This document shows positions 37,402 through 48,055 of a stretch of 64,000 nucleotides of DNA, piece after piece (positions within the stretch are counted from its first letter, which is position 1; each line of letters begins with the position of its first letter). The translations under genes and the position numbers were made by a program. A model generated the notes under the pieces. The model had not been told where the DNA came from. It saw nothing but the letters and a program-made list of their open reading frames with translations, and made no database searches. Location of the stretch: contig DWVH01000022.1 of NCBI GenBank assembly GCA_019120335.1, positions 1 to 64,000 of the forward strand. The letters are read 5' to 3'. This stretch comes from Candidatus Enterococcus stercoripullorum (GTDB taxonomy: Bacteria; Bacillota; Bacilli; Lactobacillales; Enterococcaceae).

Positions 37402-37702
37402 ATGCCATACAATCCTAAGGGGGGATTTATATAAAATAGAAATTGTAAATAAGTTACAAGATATGGGATTTGATGTTAAAAATGTAAATAATCTAAATAA
37501 AATTATGGAAAAAATGGGTTTGCTTATTCATTATGGTAATGGATGGGGTACAACTGATAAAGGTGCTAAGTACTCAATGTGGCATAAAGGTGTATTGAAC
37601 TCCGACGCTTGGCATCCAGAACTTATTGACGAAATTGCTAAATTTTTAAAAAATCAGCAATTAAATAAAACAGATATTATTTTATGTTGTATATTAAGTT
37701 GA
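37402..37702 (+). pseudogene. Small hypothetical protein gene with a G-run frameshift
   Basis: ATG 37402 with AAGG upstream reads MPYNPKGG and then stops. Removing one G from the six-G run (37419-37424) would join this start to a long frame reading KGDLYKIEIVNKLQDMGF... and GLLIHYGNGWGTTDKGAKYS, ending at 37702 (about 99 residues). The initiating ATG of the visible frame (37463) has no SD. The protein looks like a small DNA-binding or phage-type domain but is not recognised. Recent inactivation, phase variation and sequencing error are all possible. Confidence 0.5.
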
Positions 37703-37810
37703 TATTACTAGATTTTGATGGTAATGTTTACAAATAAGTAAATAATGGAGTAATTAGTAGATTTTTGATAAATGTGCTGTATCTAGGCAAGTATTTTGAT
37801 ATTATGTAAG

Positions 37811-37916
37811 AAAGACATCATGTTTCACTCTTTAATGGTTTTGGTCGACTTAATTATAGAGGAAACAGATGTCTTTTTCTATTATTTCAAACAAAAAAGA
37901 TATTCAGTGTTACCCT
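37811..37916 (-). repeat. ISL3-type right-end remnant, left half (interrupted by IS1634)
   Basis: Resembles 26267-26372 of the ISL3 element (AGACATCATGTTTCAC, GTCGACTTAATTATAGAGG, AACAGATGTCTTTTTCTATT). The remnant continues at 39834-39903 beyond the IS1634 insertion. Confidence 0.8.
37881..37916. repeat. 36-bp target-site duplication, left copy
   Basis: ATTATTTCAAACAAAAAAGA (37881-37900) and the following 16 bases are repeated exactly at 39834-39869 on the other side of the IS1634 element. Long and variable target duplications are known for this family. Confidence 0.85.
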
Positions 37917-39833
37917 CCCGAGTTTATCACTTGTAAAAATCAAAAAGATAGCTAAACCTTTGAATATCAAGGGTTTCGGCTATCTTTTTCAATTATTTTA
38001 GTGTTGTATATGAATTTTTAGCGTAGTTTTTAAGTTCTTCAAATTTCACGATTCCTCTTTGCCAGTCATGCCCGAGAAGTTTGTTCAATTCCGTCATATC
38101 TGAATTTTCTTGAAGTCTGTAATAATCATCTTGTAAGTGTGTTGCTTTAGCGCTATTCAAGGCATTTATCATTCTTGTTGGACTCATAGCCCAGTTCGTT
38201 TTGTACTGAAGCAGCCTAATTAAGATAAGTGCAATAAAGCAGGTTAAAAAATGAGCTTGGATATGTTCTTCTGTCCATACGTAAACTGGACGACTATCTA
38301 TCTCTGTTTTAGTCACTCTAAAACAGTCCTCAATCTTACTTAGTTGTTTATAAGAATCAAGAATAGCTTCATCAGACAGTTTGATTTCACTAGTGACAAG
38401 GACATTAATTCCGTCAAATTGTGCATCGAATGCTACCTGTTCTTTGTCGATCTTGATTATTGGAGAGAAGGGCTTAAGTTCACCTGTTTCCTTGTCTAAA
38501 TACGATAAATCGAGATATTTCTTACCACCTTTCTTACTCGTTTGACGAAATAGTTCTGCGTTGGTTAATTTACTAGCGTATTCAAGAGCACCCTCTCTGC
38601 GAATGCGCTCACGGTCGGCATACTTCTTACTCCAAGTAATTAACACTTTTTCTTCTACGACTGGCGCATTTTTTCCCGTACCTAGCTTTCGACTGCGAAT
38701 ATAAGATTTTTTCGCAAAAGTTTCTGTTTGATTGAAATGCCAATCTGCTGGATTTAAGATTTGCTCTTGAATATCTTTGGGAGCCCCTCTTTTACCTCGA
38801 TGTTTTTGAGAGAAGAGCCAACCATCCCCTTGTTCAAACATTTCTGAAACGTTGGTTTTACTATTCATTGCCTTATCCGCTACAACGATGATTCGCTCAA
38901 TTCCAAATTGTTTTTTTCCCTCTTCAACTGCTGGAAGATAAGTAACAGGGTCAGTTTGATTTCCACGAAACAGCTTGTAGCTAATAGGAATTCCGTTTGT
39001 GTCCATAAAAAGACCAAGTTGAACAATCGGTTTAGGGCGGTGTTCCTTGCTCGGACCTCGTCTACGGAGTCCAACATGAATGATTTCCCCTTCTTCAGAG
39101 ATTTCTTCTTCATCAGAGATGTCTGTCTCAAAATAATAATTTGTCACATCATAAAAAACAAGGCGACTTTCTCTATTGGTCAATCGGCTAATCTCTTGAT
39201 GGAGATGAAGCTGAATATCATTTTTGATTTCATCCAATTTATCAAGATACCGATAAATTGCATTCAAGTTAATATCCCAATCACCAAATAAATCTACTTG
39301 TGATTCCACAGTAGCTAATTTACTGTTAGGGTTTAATATTCGTTGAAATACGAGTAATTTCAGCGCAGTTGTTAAGTCATAATTTGATTTTGTTTTTACT
39401 TTTTTCATGAAATCATGGAGTTTCAATTCCTCAAATAGACTGTCCAAAACCATCCAGCCATATGATTTATCTGGTTCATTCATCGGTTCAAGCAACTCAT
39501 ATGTCACTTGAATTGTCTGGTTAGAATTTAAAAGTCCTGCTTTAGCCTCTTTTTTCAGACGTTCTAAGATTCCAGGTTCTACTGCCTCCAATTCGTCAAG
39601 TAAACCGTATTTATGAATAATTCTTTGTTTAACTTTCCCGTCTTTTCGGTAACCCTCTACAAGATAGACATGTGTTCGTCCTTCTTTATTAGTTGTCGTT
39701 TTAATGTAAGCCATGATTCCATTATATCATATACAACCATATACAACAATATAAATTTTAGAAAAAGCGAAAAAAATACAGTTCTATCAAGCGGTAAAGA
39801 CGGATTTACGAAATATAAAATGATAAACTCGGG
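37917..39833 (-). mobile_element. IS1634-family insertion sequence, apparently intact
   Basis: About 1.9 kb bounded by inverted repeats CCCGAGTTTATCA (37917-37929) and TGATAAACTCGGG (39821-39833), with a full-length transposase and a 36-bp target duplication. It is inserted in the ISL3 right-end remnant. The second copy in the window is cut by the left edge. Confidence 0.9.
37993..39714 (-). CDS. IS1634-family transposase
   Basis: 573 residues, uninterrupted. DDE-superfamily (IS4-like) catalytic blocks: the first Asp in RLVFYDVTNYYFETD, the second in IIVVADKAMNSKTNV, and the Glu in SYKQLSKIEDCFRVTK. The C-terminal HIQAHFLTCFIALILIRLL is typical of the IS1634/IS1549 group. ATG at 39714, within 120 bases of the element end. 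No lesion is visible, so the element may be active. Flanking DNA is other insertion-sequence debris. Confidence 0.92.
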   Translation of the reverse strand: MAYIKTTTNKEGRTHVYLVEGYRKDGKVKQRIIHKYGLLDELEAVEPGILERLKKEAKAGLLNSNQTIQVTYELLEPMNEPDKSYGWMVLDSLFEELKLHDFMKKVKTKSNYDLTTALKLLVFQRILNPNSKLATVESQVDLFGDWDINLNAIYRYLDKLDEIKNDIQLHLHQEISRLTNRESRLVFYDVTNYYFETDISDEEEISEEGEIIHVGLRRRGPSKEHRPKPIVQLGLFMDTNGIPISYKLFRGNQTDPVTYLPAVEEGKKQFGIERIIVVADKAMNSKTNVSEMFEQGDGWLFSQKHRGKRGAPKDIQEQILNPADWHFNQTETFAKKSYIRSRKLGTGKNAPVVEEKVLITWSKKYADRERIRREGALEYASKLTNAELFRQTSKKGGKKYLDLSYLDKETGELKPFSPIIKIDKEQVAFDAQFDGINVLVTSEIKLSDEAILDSYKQLSKIEDCFRVTKTEIDSRPVYVWTEEHIQAHFLTCFIALILIRLLQYKTNWAMSPTRMINALNSAKATHLQDDYYRLQENSDMTELNKLLGHDWQRGIVKFEELKNYAKNSYTTLK

Positions 39834-39903
39834 ATTATTTCAAACAAAAAAGATATTCAGTGTTACCCTCAATTTGAGTGACAACACTAAATATCATAGA
39901 CCC
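39834..39903 (-). repeat. ISL3-type right-end remnant, right half, starting with the second target-duplication copy
   Basis: The first 36 bases duplicate 37881-37916. The continuation (GAGTGACAACACTAAATATC then ATAGACCC) aligns with the terminal inverted repeat of the ISL3 element ending at 26405. Confidence 0.82.
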
Positions 39904-40060
39904 TGTTTCCAGCGGTTTGTGTTTTGATTTTAGCCATTAAGGGGGCAATGGAGAGGCAATTGAAAAGCATCAACCACTAAAACAAATGAGTGTCGAAGAA
40001 TTTGAAGGGATCATTTTCTAAAGAGATAGAGAATAAATAAAGAAAATTTTCAGTAAGTAG
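39904..40060 (+). other. Gene debris upstream of pyrG
   Basis: After the insertion-sequence remnant a frame reads GGNGEAIEKHQPLKQMSV and on to EEFEGIIF and a stop at 40020, preceded by a stop. It looks like the 3' tail of a truncated gene that I cannot identify. In many Firmicutes rpoE (delta subunit) lies here; it is not present in this interval. Confidence 0.4.
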
Positions 40061-40190
40061 TTGACATCTCTTGCTTGACCCTGTAGTATATTGCTTGGGC
40101 ACTCTTAAAATGTAAGAGTCAGATTCGTGTAAATAATTGCTCCCTATTCATTCTGATTTTGATTGGATAGGGGGCGTCTTTTATTTTTAT
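40061..40190 (+). promoter_or_regulatory. pyrG promoter and CTP-sensing attenuator leader
   Basis: Promoter TTGACA (40061-40066), 17 bases, TAGTAT (40084-40089). The predicted transcript start is GGGC (40097-40100), the initial sequence used for reiterative G addition in pyrG of Bacillus and relatives when CTP is low. Downstream, GCTCCCTAT (40139-40147) pairs with ATAGGGGGC (40167-40175) and is followed by GTCTTTTATTTTT, the attenuator. Extra 5' G residues could pair with the C/T-rich half and prevent termination. A small ACTCTTA/TAAGAGT hairpin lies between. Confidence 0.8.
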
Positions 40191-40212
40191 GAATCTTCCT
40201 GAAAACACGTAA

Positions 40213-41826
<1,614 letters not shown>

Positions 41827-41832
41827 TATATT

Positions 41833-41868
41833 TTAGCACTCGGCCAATTGTCGGGTGCTTAATTTTAT
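41833..41868 (+). terminator. Terminator of pyrG
   Basis: AGCACTCG/CGGGTGCT stem (one T-G pair) followed by TAATTTTATTTT. Confidence 0.75.
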
Positions 41869-42040
41869 TTTCAGAAAATGTTTCGAAATGAAAAGCTGTT
41901 CTTTTCGGTTATTTTTGAAAAAAGTTAAATTTTTATAGCGATAATGCTAGTAATTCGTGAAAAATTTTGCTAAAATATACATGTTGGTTAAGTACAGCTT
42001 AACAAATAAAAGTTTTTCTAATACTTAGGAGGAATTAATT

Positions 42041-42910
42041 ATGCCATTAGTATCAGGTACTGAAATTTTCAAGGCAGCACGTAAAGGTGGATACGCTGTA
42101 GGTGCGTTCAACACAAATAACTTAGAATGGACTCAAGCACTCTTAGAAGCTGCTCAAGCTAAGAATGCTCCAGTTTTAATCCAAACTTCTATGGGTGCTG
42201 CTAAATACATGGGTGGCTATAAAGTTGTTAAAAACTTAGTAGAAAACTTAATCGAATCAATGAACATCACTGTACCAGTAGTTTTACACTTAGACCATGG
42301 TACATATGAAGCAGCTTTAGAATGTATCGAAGCTGGTTATACTTCAGTTATGTTTGATGGTTCTCACTTACCATTTGAAGAAAACTTAGAAAAAGCTAAA
42401 GACGTTGTAGCTAAAGCACATGCTAAAGGCGTTTCTGTAGAATGTGAAGTTGGTTCAATCGGTGGTGAAGAAGACGGCGTTATCGGTACTGGAGAATTAG
42501 CTGATATCGAAGAATGTAAACAAATCGTTGCTACAGGTATTGATTTCTTAGCTTGTGGTATTGGTAACATTCACGGTGTATACCCAGAAAACTGGCAAGG
42601 TCTTGCTTTTGATCACTTACAAGCAATTGCTGATGCTGTAGGTCACGATGTACCATTAGTATTACATGGTGGATCAGGTATTCCTCAAGAACAAATCGAA
42701 AAAGCAATTAAAATGGGTGTTTCTAAAGTTAACGTTAACACTGAATTCCAATTATCATTTGCTAAAGCTACTCGTGAATACATCGAAGCTGGCAAAGATT
42801 TAGAAGGTAAAGGATTCGACCCACGTAAATTACTAGCTCCTGGTAAAGCAGCTATCGTTAAAGACGCTGAAGAACACATCGACTGGTTCGGTTCAGCTAA
42901 CAAAGCTTAA
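42041..42910 (+). CDS. fba: Fructose-bisphosphate aldolase, class II
   Basis: A glycolytic zinc aldolase. 289 residues with AFNTNNLEWTQALLEAA, the zinc-binding HLDHGTYEAALECIEAGYTSV, ECEVGSIGGEEDGV, GIGNIHGVYP and LVLHGGSGIPQEQIEKAI, plus NVNTEFQLSFAKATRE. Codon use is strongly biased, as expected for a highly expressed gene. SD TAGGAGGAATT. Monocistronic between terminators. Confidence 0.97.
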   Translation: MPLVSGTEIFKAARKGGYAVGAFNTNNLEWTQALLEAAQAKNAPVLIQTSMGAAKYMGGYKVVKNLVENLIESMNITVPVVLHLDHGTYEAALECIEAGYTSVMFDGSHLPFEENLEKAKDVVAKAHAKGVSVECEVGSIGGEEDGVIGTGELADIEECKQIVATGIDFLACGIGNIHGVYPENWQGLAFDHLQAIADAVGHDVPLVLHGGSGIPQEQIEKAIKMGVSKVNVNTEFQLSFAKATREYIEAGKDLEGKGFDPRKLLAPGKAAIVKDAEEHIDWFGSANKA

Positions 42911-42936
42911 TTGATTTACGCAAATTGCAATTTTAA

Positions 42937-42975
42937 TGCATCATCTACATTTTTTGTAGGTGATGTTTTTTTTAT
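42937..42975 (+). terminator. Terminator of fba
   Basis: Perfect 11-bp stem CATCATCTACA/TGTAGGTGATG with a 5-base loop, followed by eight T residues. Confidence 0.92.
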
Positions 42976-43134
42976 ACCGTTAAATCTGAATATCTCGCAT
43001 TATTGTCAAGATAACAAGATTATTTAATTTATCTTGATACATTTTATTTTTTATTTGGTGTATAATAATAATGTAGAAGAAAGTGAATAATATATTTAAT
43101 TGGTGTTCTTGTTTTTATATAACGAGGGATTGAT

Positions 43135-43857
43135 ATGGATAATTATGGATATAAAGAGATTTCGGCTGATATCCGACAAAAAATTCAATCCGGATATTAT
43201 CATGCTGGAGATTATTTACCGAAACAATTTGATTTAGCCAAACAATATCATACAAGTAGAATTACGATACAAAAGGCCTTGCGAGTTTTATCTATGGAGG
43301 GCTTTTTATTGTCTAAAAAAGGGGTAGGGACGGTCGTAAAAGATGATGGGGTCCTTTATTCTGATTATATGCTGCATCAAAATAAAGATATCGATATGCG
43401 TCTAAAATCCGCCAAGAACTATAATGTGACTAGCCAAATGATTTCGTTTGATATTCGTCCGCTTGATGAAGACGAAGCAGCTAAATTAATGCTAAAAGCC
43501 AATGAATTGGTCTATGATATTACTCGGTTACGTTATGTAAATAGCGAACCTTTACGTCTAGAATATTTATTAATTCCACAAAAATATTTTCCAGAATTAC
43601 AAATGGATGACTTAGAAGATTCGCTCTATGAATATATTTATATCCAAACAAAACAAAAATTAGCTAAATCATTACTAAAAATTACTGCTGACTTTCCTGA
43701 TTTTTATGATAAAAAGTATTTGTGTGTAGATGAATATCAGGTAATTTTAAGAATAGAACAAACCACTTATTTTAATAGCGGAGTTCCTTGCTTTTTAGCT
43801 GAGATTCGCTATGGATCTGATAATGGCCAAATTATTACAGTGTTCCAATTAGACTAA
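43135..43857 (+). CDS. GntR-family regulator (HutC/UTRA type)
   Basis: 240 residues. The N-terminal winged HTH reads YKEISADIRQKIQSGYYHAG, LAKQYHTSRITIQKALRVLS and GVGTVVKD. A UTRA effector domain follows (residues about 90-235), including NELVYDITRLRYVNSEPLRLEY. Such regulators sense sugar phosphates or amines; the ligand is not readable. It lies between fba and murA, with its own terminator, and no obvious target operon is adjacent. Confidence 0.88.
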   Translation: MDNYGYKEISADIRQKIQSGYYHAGDYLPKQFDLAKQYHTSRITIQKALRVLSMEGFLLSKKGVGTVVKDDGVLYSDYMLHQNKDIDMRLKSAKNYNVTSQMISFDIRPLDEDEAAKLMLKANELVYDITRLRYVNSEPLRLEYLLIPQKYFPELQMDDLEDSLYEYIYIQTKQKLAKSLLKITADFPDFYDKKYLCVDEYQVILRIEQTTYFNSGVPCFLAEIRYGSDNGQIITVFQLD

Positions 43858-43867
43858 GAATAGTAAT

Positions 43868-43905
43868 AGACAGATATTGTTGAGATGATAGCTGTCTTTT
43901 TTTGG
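43868..43905 (+). terminator. Terminator of the gntR-type gene
   Basis: AGACAG/CTGTCT stem with an interrupted upper stem, followed by seven T residues. Confidence 0.75.
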
Positions 43906-44039
43906 CCTTAAGTAGATTAAATAGACAAATGTTTTTTTAAGAGTTTATTCTTATTTCTTTTTTCTAAAGATTTTCTATGATAAAATATTAAGGATGAGTA
44001 AAAATCTCGCAATAATTCTTTAGTTAAAGGTGAATATAT

Positions 44040-45299
44040 ATGAAAAAAATAGTCATTAATGGAAATTGTCCATTAAAAGGAGAAGTAACGATATCAGGAG
44101 CTAAAAATAGTGCAGTGGCCTTAATTCCGGCTGCTATTTTAGCGGATTCTCCAGTTATCTTAGAGGGGGTTCCAGATATTCAAGATGTTCACTCATTAAT
44201 GGAAATCTTGGAAATTATGGGTGTAAAAGTGAAGTTTGAAAATAATACTTTAGAAATCGACCCAAGAGAAATTGTTTCTATTCCGATGCCAAGTGGTAAA
44301 ATCAATAGCTTACGTGCTTCATACTATTTTATGGGCGCATTATTAGCAAAATTTGGTGAAGGGGTTGTTGGTTTACCTGGTGGCTGTAATTTAGGGCCTC
44401 GTCCAATTGATTTGCATATTAAAGGATTTGAAACTTTAGGTGCTACAGTGACCAACGAACAAGGCGCGATGTATTTACGTACTGATAAGAAAGGACTTCA
44501 AGGGGAACGTATCTATATGGATATGGTTTCGATTGGTGCTACGATTAATGTGATGTTAGCAGCGGTGAAGGCAAAAGGCAAGACCATTATTGAAAACGCA
44601 GCTCGCGAACCTGAAATTATCGATGTAGCAACTTTATTAAATAATATGGGTGCGAAAATTCGTGGGGCAGGAACCAACGAAATCCGAATTGAAGGGGTCG
44701 AGCATTTGCATGGGTGCCGTCACATGATTATTCCAGACCGTATTGAAGCCGGAACATATCTTTCAATGGCAGCTGCGGTAGGACAAGGCGTGACGGTTAA
44801 AAATGTGATTTTCGAACACTTAGAAAGCTTTATTGCTAAGTTAGAAGAAATGGGTGTGCGAATGGATATTTCTGAAGATAGTATTTATGTTTATCCTGCA
44901 GATAAATTAAATCCAATTAGCGTCAAAACTTTCCCATATCCGGGATTTGCAACTGATTTACAACAACCGATTACGCCATTACTATTTAAAGCCCAAGGAA
45001 CATCAGAAATTATTGATACCATTTATCCTAAACGTATCGGTCATATTCCTGAATTAGCACGTATGGGTGGTGATGCAAGAGTTGAAGGAAATTACATGTA
45101 TCTTGGTCATACAGCCCATTTAACTGGTGCAGAGGTAGCCGCTTCTGATTTACGTGCGGGGGCTTGTCTCGTGATTGCGGGATTAATGGCAGAGGGGACG
45201 ACGAAGATTTCCAAGGTAGAAAATATTTTACGTGGATATGACCATATTATTGAAAAACTAACTGCTTTAGGGGCAGATATTCAAATGATTGAGGAGTGA
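44040..45299 (+). CDS. murA: UDP-N-acetylglucosamine 1-carboxyvinyltransferase
   Basis: First committed step of peptidoglycan synthesis. 419 residues with the EPSP-synthase-like double fold: [40 protein letters not shown] and the catalytic Cys loop [20 protein letters not shown] (fosfomycin target), then [25 protein letters not shown] and [13 protein letters not shown]. Low-GC Gram-positives usually have two paralogues; the location next to rho matches the murZ (murAB) copy. The stop codon overlaps the rho translation signals. Confidence 0.94.
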   Translation: MKKIVINGNCPLKGEVTISGAKNSAVALIPAAILADSPVILEGVPDIQDVHSLMEILEIMGVKVKFENNTLEIDPREIVSIPMPSGKINSLRASYYFMGALLAKFGEGVVGLPGGCNLGPRPIDLHIKGFETLGATVTNEQGAMYLRTDKKGLQGERIYMDMVSIGATINVMLAAVKAKGKTIIENAAREPEIIDVATLLNNMGAKIRGAGTNEIRIEGVEHLHGCRHMIIPDRIEAGTYLSMAAAVGQGVTVKNVIFEHLESFIAKLEEMGVRMDISEDSIYVYPADKLNPISVKTFPYPGFATDLQQPITPLLFKAQGTSEIIDTIYPKRIGHIPELARMGGDARVEGNYMYLGHTAHLTGAEVAASDLRAGACLVIAGLMAEGTTKISKVENILRGYDHIIEKLTALGADIQMIEE

Positions 45300-45306
45300 T
45301 TCGGCC

Positions 45307-46620
45307 GTGAGTGATTATTTAACAATGGCTGAGTTGGAAAATAAAACTTTAAAAGAAATCTATACTTATGCACGTGAGTTTAAGATTCCATACTACAGTC
45401 AAATGAATAAAAAAGAGCTTTCACTAGCAGTTATCCGCGCGCAGGCAGAAAAGCAAGGATTCTTCTATATGGAAGGTATCTTAGACATTACCCATCAAGA
45501 CGGCTATGGATTTTTGCGACCAATTAACTATGGCCCGAGTGCTGAAGATATTTATATTTCTTCTTCGCAAATTCGACGTTTCGGGTTGCGAATTGGCGAT
45601 AAAGTGGCAGGAAAAGCTCGCCCACCCAAGGAAAGTGAACGTTATTATGGCTTGATGCACGTTGAAAGCGTGAATGGGAAAGCCCCTGAAGAAGCCAAAC
45701 AACGACCACACTTTCCGGCATTGACACCTCTATATCCAAATAAACAAATTCAATTATCAACAAAAGGCAATATGTTAACTACACGAATGATTGATATGTT
45801 TGCGCCCGTTGGATTTGGACAACGTGGTTTGATTGTGGCACCTCCAAAGGCCGGAAAAACCACGATTTTAAAAGAAATTGCCAATGGGATTACCGAAAAT
45901 CATCCAGAGGTCGAGTTGATTGTGCTTTTAATTGACGAACGCCCGGAAGAAGTGACCGATTTAGAACGCAGTGTCAAAGGGGATGTTGTATATTCTACCT
46001 TTGATTTACAGCCAAGCAACCATACACGTGTTTCGGAATTAGTTTTAGAGCGGGCGATGCGATTGGTAGAAGATAAGCGCGATGTGGTGATTTTGATGGA
46101 TAGTATTACTCGTCTTGCTCGTGCCTATAATTTGGTTGTTCCGCCAAGTGGACGTACCTTAAGTGGAGGGATTGATCCAGCTGCTTTGTATAAACCTAAA
46201 AAATTCTTTGGGGCAGCTCGTAATATTGAAGAAGGAGGTAGCTTAACAATTTTAGCTACAGCCTTAGTGGATACGGGAAGTCGCATGGATGATGTCATTT
46301 ATGAAGAGTTCAAGGGTACAGGAAATATGGAATTACAGCTTTCTCGTCAACTAGCAGAACGTCGTATTTTCCCAGCTATTGATATGAAGAAATCAGGTAC
46401 ACGTAAAGAAGATTTACTTATGTCAGAAGAACAACTAGAAGAGACTTGGCGTTTACGTAAAAATATGGTAGGTGATTCGTTGGACTATACTGAGCAATTT
46501 ATTCAGATTTTACGTAAAACGAAGAATAATGAAGAATTTATCCAAGCCTTTCAAGATATTACTTTTGAGAATGAAGAAAAAATCATCCGACCAAACAGAC
46601 GTTATATCAAGAAAAATTAG
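45307..46620 (+). CDS. rho: Transcription termination factor Rho
   Basis: A hexameric RNA helicase. 437 residues: N-terminal Rho_N helices ([20 protein letters not shown]), a cold-shock-like RNA-binding domain ([20 protein letters not shown], then [18 protein letters not shown]), Walker [17 protein letters not shown], Walker [18 protein letters not shown]-loop and R-loop regions ([12 protein letters not shown]). GTG start at 45307: GAGGAG (45291-45296), overlapping the murA stop, is its SD. A longer in-frame start inside murA is unlikely. Translationally coupled to murA. Confidence 0.95.
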   Translation: MSDYLTMAELENKTLKEIYTYAREFKIPYYSQMNKKELSLAVIRAQAEKQGFFYMEGILDITHQDGYGFLRPINYGPSAEDIYISSSQIRRFGLRIGDKVAGKARPPKESERYYGLMHVESVNGKAPEEAKQRPHFPALTPLYPNKQIQLSTKGNMLTTRMIDMFAPVGFGQRGLIVAPPKAGKTTILKEIANGITENHPEVELIVLLIDERPEEVTDLERSVKGDVVYSTFDLQPSNHTRVSELVLERAMRLVEDKRDVVILMDSITRLARAYNLVVPPSGRTLSGGIDPAALYKPKKFFGAARNIEEGGSLTILATALVDTGSRMDDVIYEEFKGTGNMELQLSRQLAERRIFPAIDMKKSGTRKEDLLMSEEQLEETWRLRKNMVGDSLDYTEQFIQILRKTKNNEEFIQAFQDITFENEEKIIRPNRRYIKKN

Positions 46621-46629
46621 CTAAAATGA

Positions 46630-46658
46630 TTGACAGTACAAATGTATTTTGCTAAGAT
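46630..46658 (+). promoter_or_regulatory. Promoter of rpmE2
   Basis: TTGACA (46630-46635), 17 bases, TAAGAT (46653-46658), about 70 bases before the rpmE2 start. Confidence 0.7.
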
Positions 46659-46727
46659 AAGTTTGTTGTATGTCAACGAAGAATAACTCTGGCTCAGCAA
46701 ATGGACCAGGGCAAAGGAGAGAAAAAC

Positions 46728-46976
46728 ATGAAAGCAAATATTCATCCAGATTATCATCCAGTAGTATTTATGGATTCTACAACAGGATTCAAATTTTTAT
46801 CAGGTTCAACTAAAACTTCAAACGAAACAGTTGAATGGGAAGATGGAAACACTTATCCATTAATCCGTGTCGAAGTAACATCAGATTCACACCCATTCTA
46901 CACTGGTCGTCAAAAATTCACTCAAGCAGACGGACGCGTGGATCGTTTCAACAAAAAGTACGGTTTCACAAATTAA
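46728..46976 (+). CDS. rpmE2: Ribosomal protein L31, type B (zinc-independent)
   Basis: 82 residues starting [20 protein letters not shown]. It contains no cysteine, so it is the C-minus (type B) paralogue that replaces zinc-binding L31 under zinc limitation in many bacteria. SD AAAGGAG; the in-frame ATG at 46701 lacks one. Biased codon use. Follows rho in the conserved rho-rpmE order but has its own promoter. Confidence 0.95.
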   Translation: MKANIHPDYHPVVFMDSTTGFKFLSGSTKTSNETVEWEDGNTYPLIRVEVTSDSHPFYTGRQKFTQADGRVDRFNKKYGFTN

Positions 46977-47026
46977 TTTCGTCTTTGCACGAGAATTTCA
47001 TTCAAAACATTGTTATAGCAACGTTT

Positions 47027-47062
47027 ATCGGCGCTCTAGATTTTCTCTGGAGTGTCGATTTT
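47027..47062 (+). terminator. Likely terminator of rpmE2
   Basis: GGCGCTCTAGA/TCTGGAGTGTC stem containing G-T pairs, followed by ATTTTTAC. Moderately strong. Confidence 0.6.
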
Positions 47063-47150
47063 TACGTTTGAATGCCATTTTGACTACCCCTTGTTTAATT
47101 AATTTATTTTGAGGTATTTTGCGAACATATCAGCAGTCTCGTTGGTTTAT

Positions 47151-47411
47151 TTATTTTATGATAAGCCAAATAATTATGGAAATAAGTAAAATATACACAA
47201 TAAGTGCTTGCCAGTCAAAAGGGATTCGCTCTAATTTAAATGTGGTATGGCCTTTTTTTCAGATTTTAGTTTCACCTTTTTTTATTTTCTGTTTGTGTTC
47301 AAGTTCATCTAATTCTTGAACTAAATCTTGCTTGATATATTTTAAATATGACAATCTGACAAAAAGAACAACGATTATAGCAATAAAACTTACAATAATT
47401 AATTTAAACAG
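47151..47411 (-). pseudogene. Small two-helix membrane protein, interrupted by an in-frame stop
   Basis: The reverse strand reads FKLIIVSFIAIIVVLFVRLS, a charged helix (KYIKQDLVQELDELEHKQK), then a TGA at 47259-47261. It continues in the same frame with FKLERIPFDWQALIVYILLI and a stop at 47151. AAAGGATG precedes it, but only a poor CTG or ATA start is available. Either a dead gene or two small peptides. Not recognised. Confidence 0.4.
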
Positions 47412-47414
47412 TAT

Positions 47415-47555
47415 CTATTCACATCCTTTGTGTTTCATTTTTTTAATATGATATGTTTGGATAAGGATACTAATTTTTTCATTCTCTTGATAATCATTCC
47501 CACAAAGCAAATGGCATATATTGCAGCAAGCCATGAAGGAAGTGAATTAAAAACA
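47415..47555 (-). CDS. Possible small membrane peptide
   Basis: A reverse-strand frame of about 47 residues containing PSWLAAIYAICFVGMIIKRM and a basic tail, ending at TAG 47415-47417. It has one membrane helix. The start (TTG) is uncertain. An overlapping frame from ATG near 47604 (MIMKYFYIMMLLFSLICLFL) behind GGAGG is a second candidate. Too short to judge from sequence alone. Confidence 0.3.
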
Positions 47556-47625
47556 AGCAAATTAAACTAAAGAGGAGCATCATGATATAGAAGTATTTCA
47601 TTATCATAAGTCCTCCGTAAACGTA

Positions 47626-47928
47626 TTAGATAAAGTGTGTATGTTTGACTTTCCATTGTTCTAGCTTGATATTGAGCCAAAAACTATAGATACCTAAAGT
47701 AATAATGGTGAGTAGAAACCATTTGATCCAGTTACCAAATAATTGCATAGCAGTTCCATCGAAATAAAGTCTGCGTCCATTGATGACAGTATGCTTGATT
47801 TTCCAATTATACAGCAGGCAAATTCCCCACGGTGTGCAGATGCCAAGTGTACAAATTGTAATTATTGCTGCCAGTAGATAAGTGCCGATATAGGTAGCTA
47901 AACCACCATCAAAATAAGATTCATTCAT
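47626..47928 (-). CDS. DUF898-family small membrane protein
   Basis: 100 residues with two membrane regions. FDGGLATYIGTYLLAAIITI, TLGICTPWGICLLYNWKIKHTVI and GNWIKWFLLTIITLGIYSFW match the repeated pattern of DUF898 (YjgN-like) proteins, in a single-unit length. Function unknown. An excellent SD AAGGAGG precedes the ATG at 47928. First gene of a small leftward cluster of tiny membrane proteins. Confidence 0.75.
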   Translation of the reverse strand: MNESYFDGGLATYIGTYLLAAIITICTLGICTPWGICLLYNWKIKHTVINGRRLYFDGTAMQLFGNWIKWFLLTIITLGIYSFWLNIKLEQWKVKHTHFI

Positions 47929-48055
47929 AATAATGCTGCCTCCTTTTTATAACAAATGTATCTTATATTATTTTCTAGAAAAAAGCAATTGGAATTTTAA
48001 AAAAATAGATTTAGAATGAGAATTGTAATATGAAATAGAGAATGGGAGGTGTCAA

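Noticed and set aside
47119..47319. 66-codon + strand frame
   Set aside because: Lies opposite the small reverse-strand membrane-protein frames, which look more protein-like; no SD.
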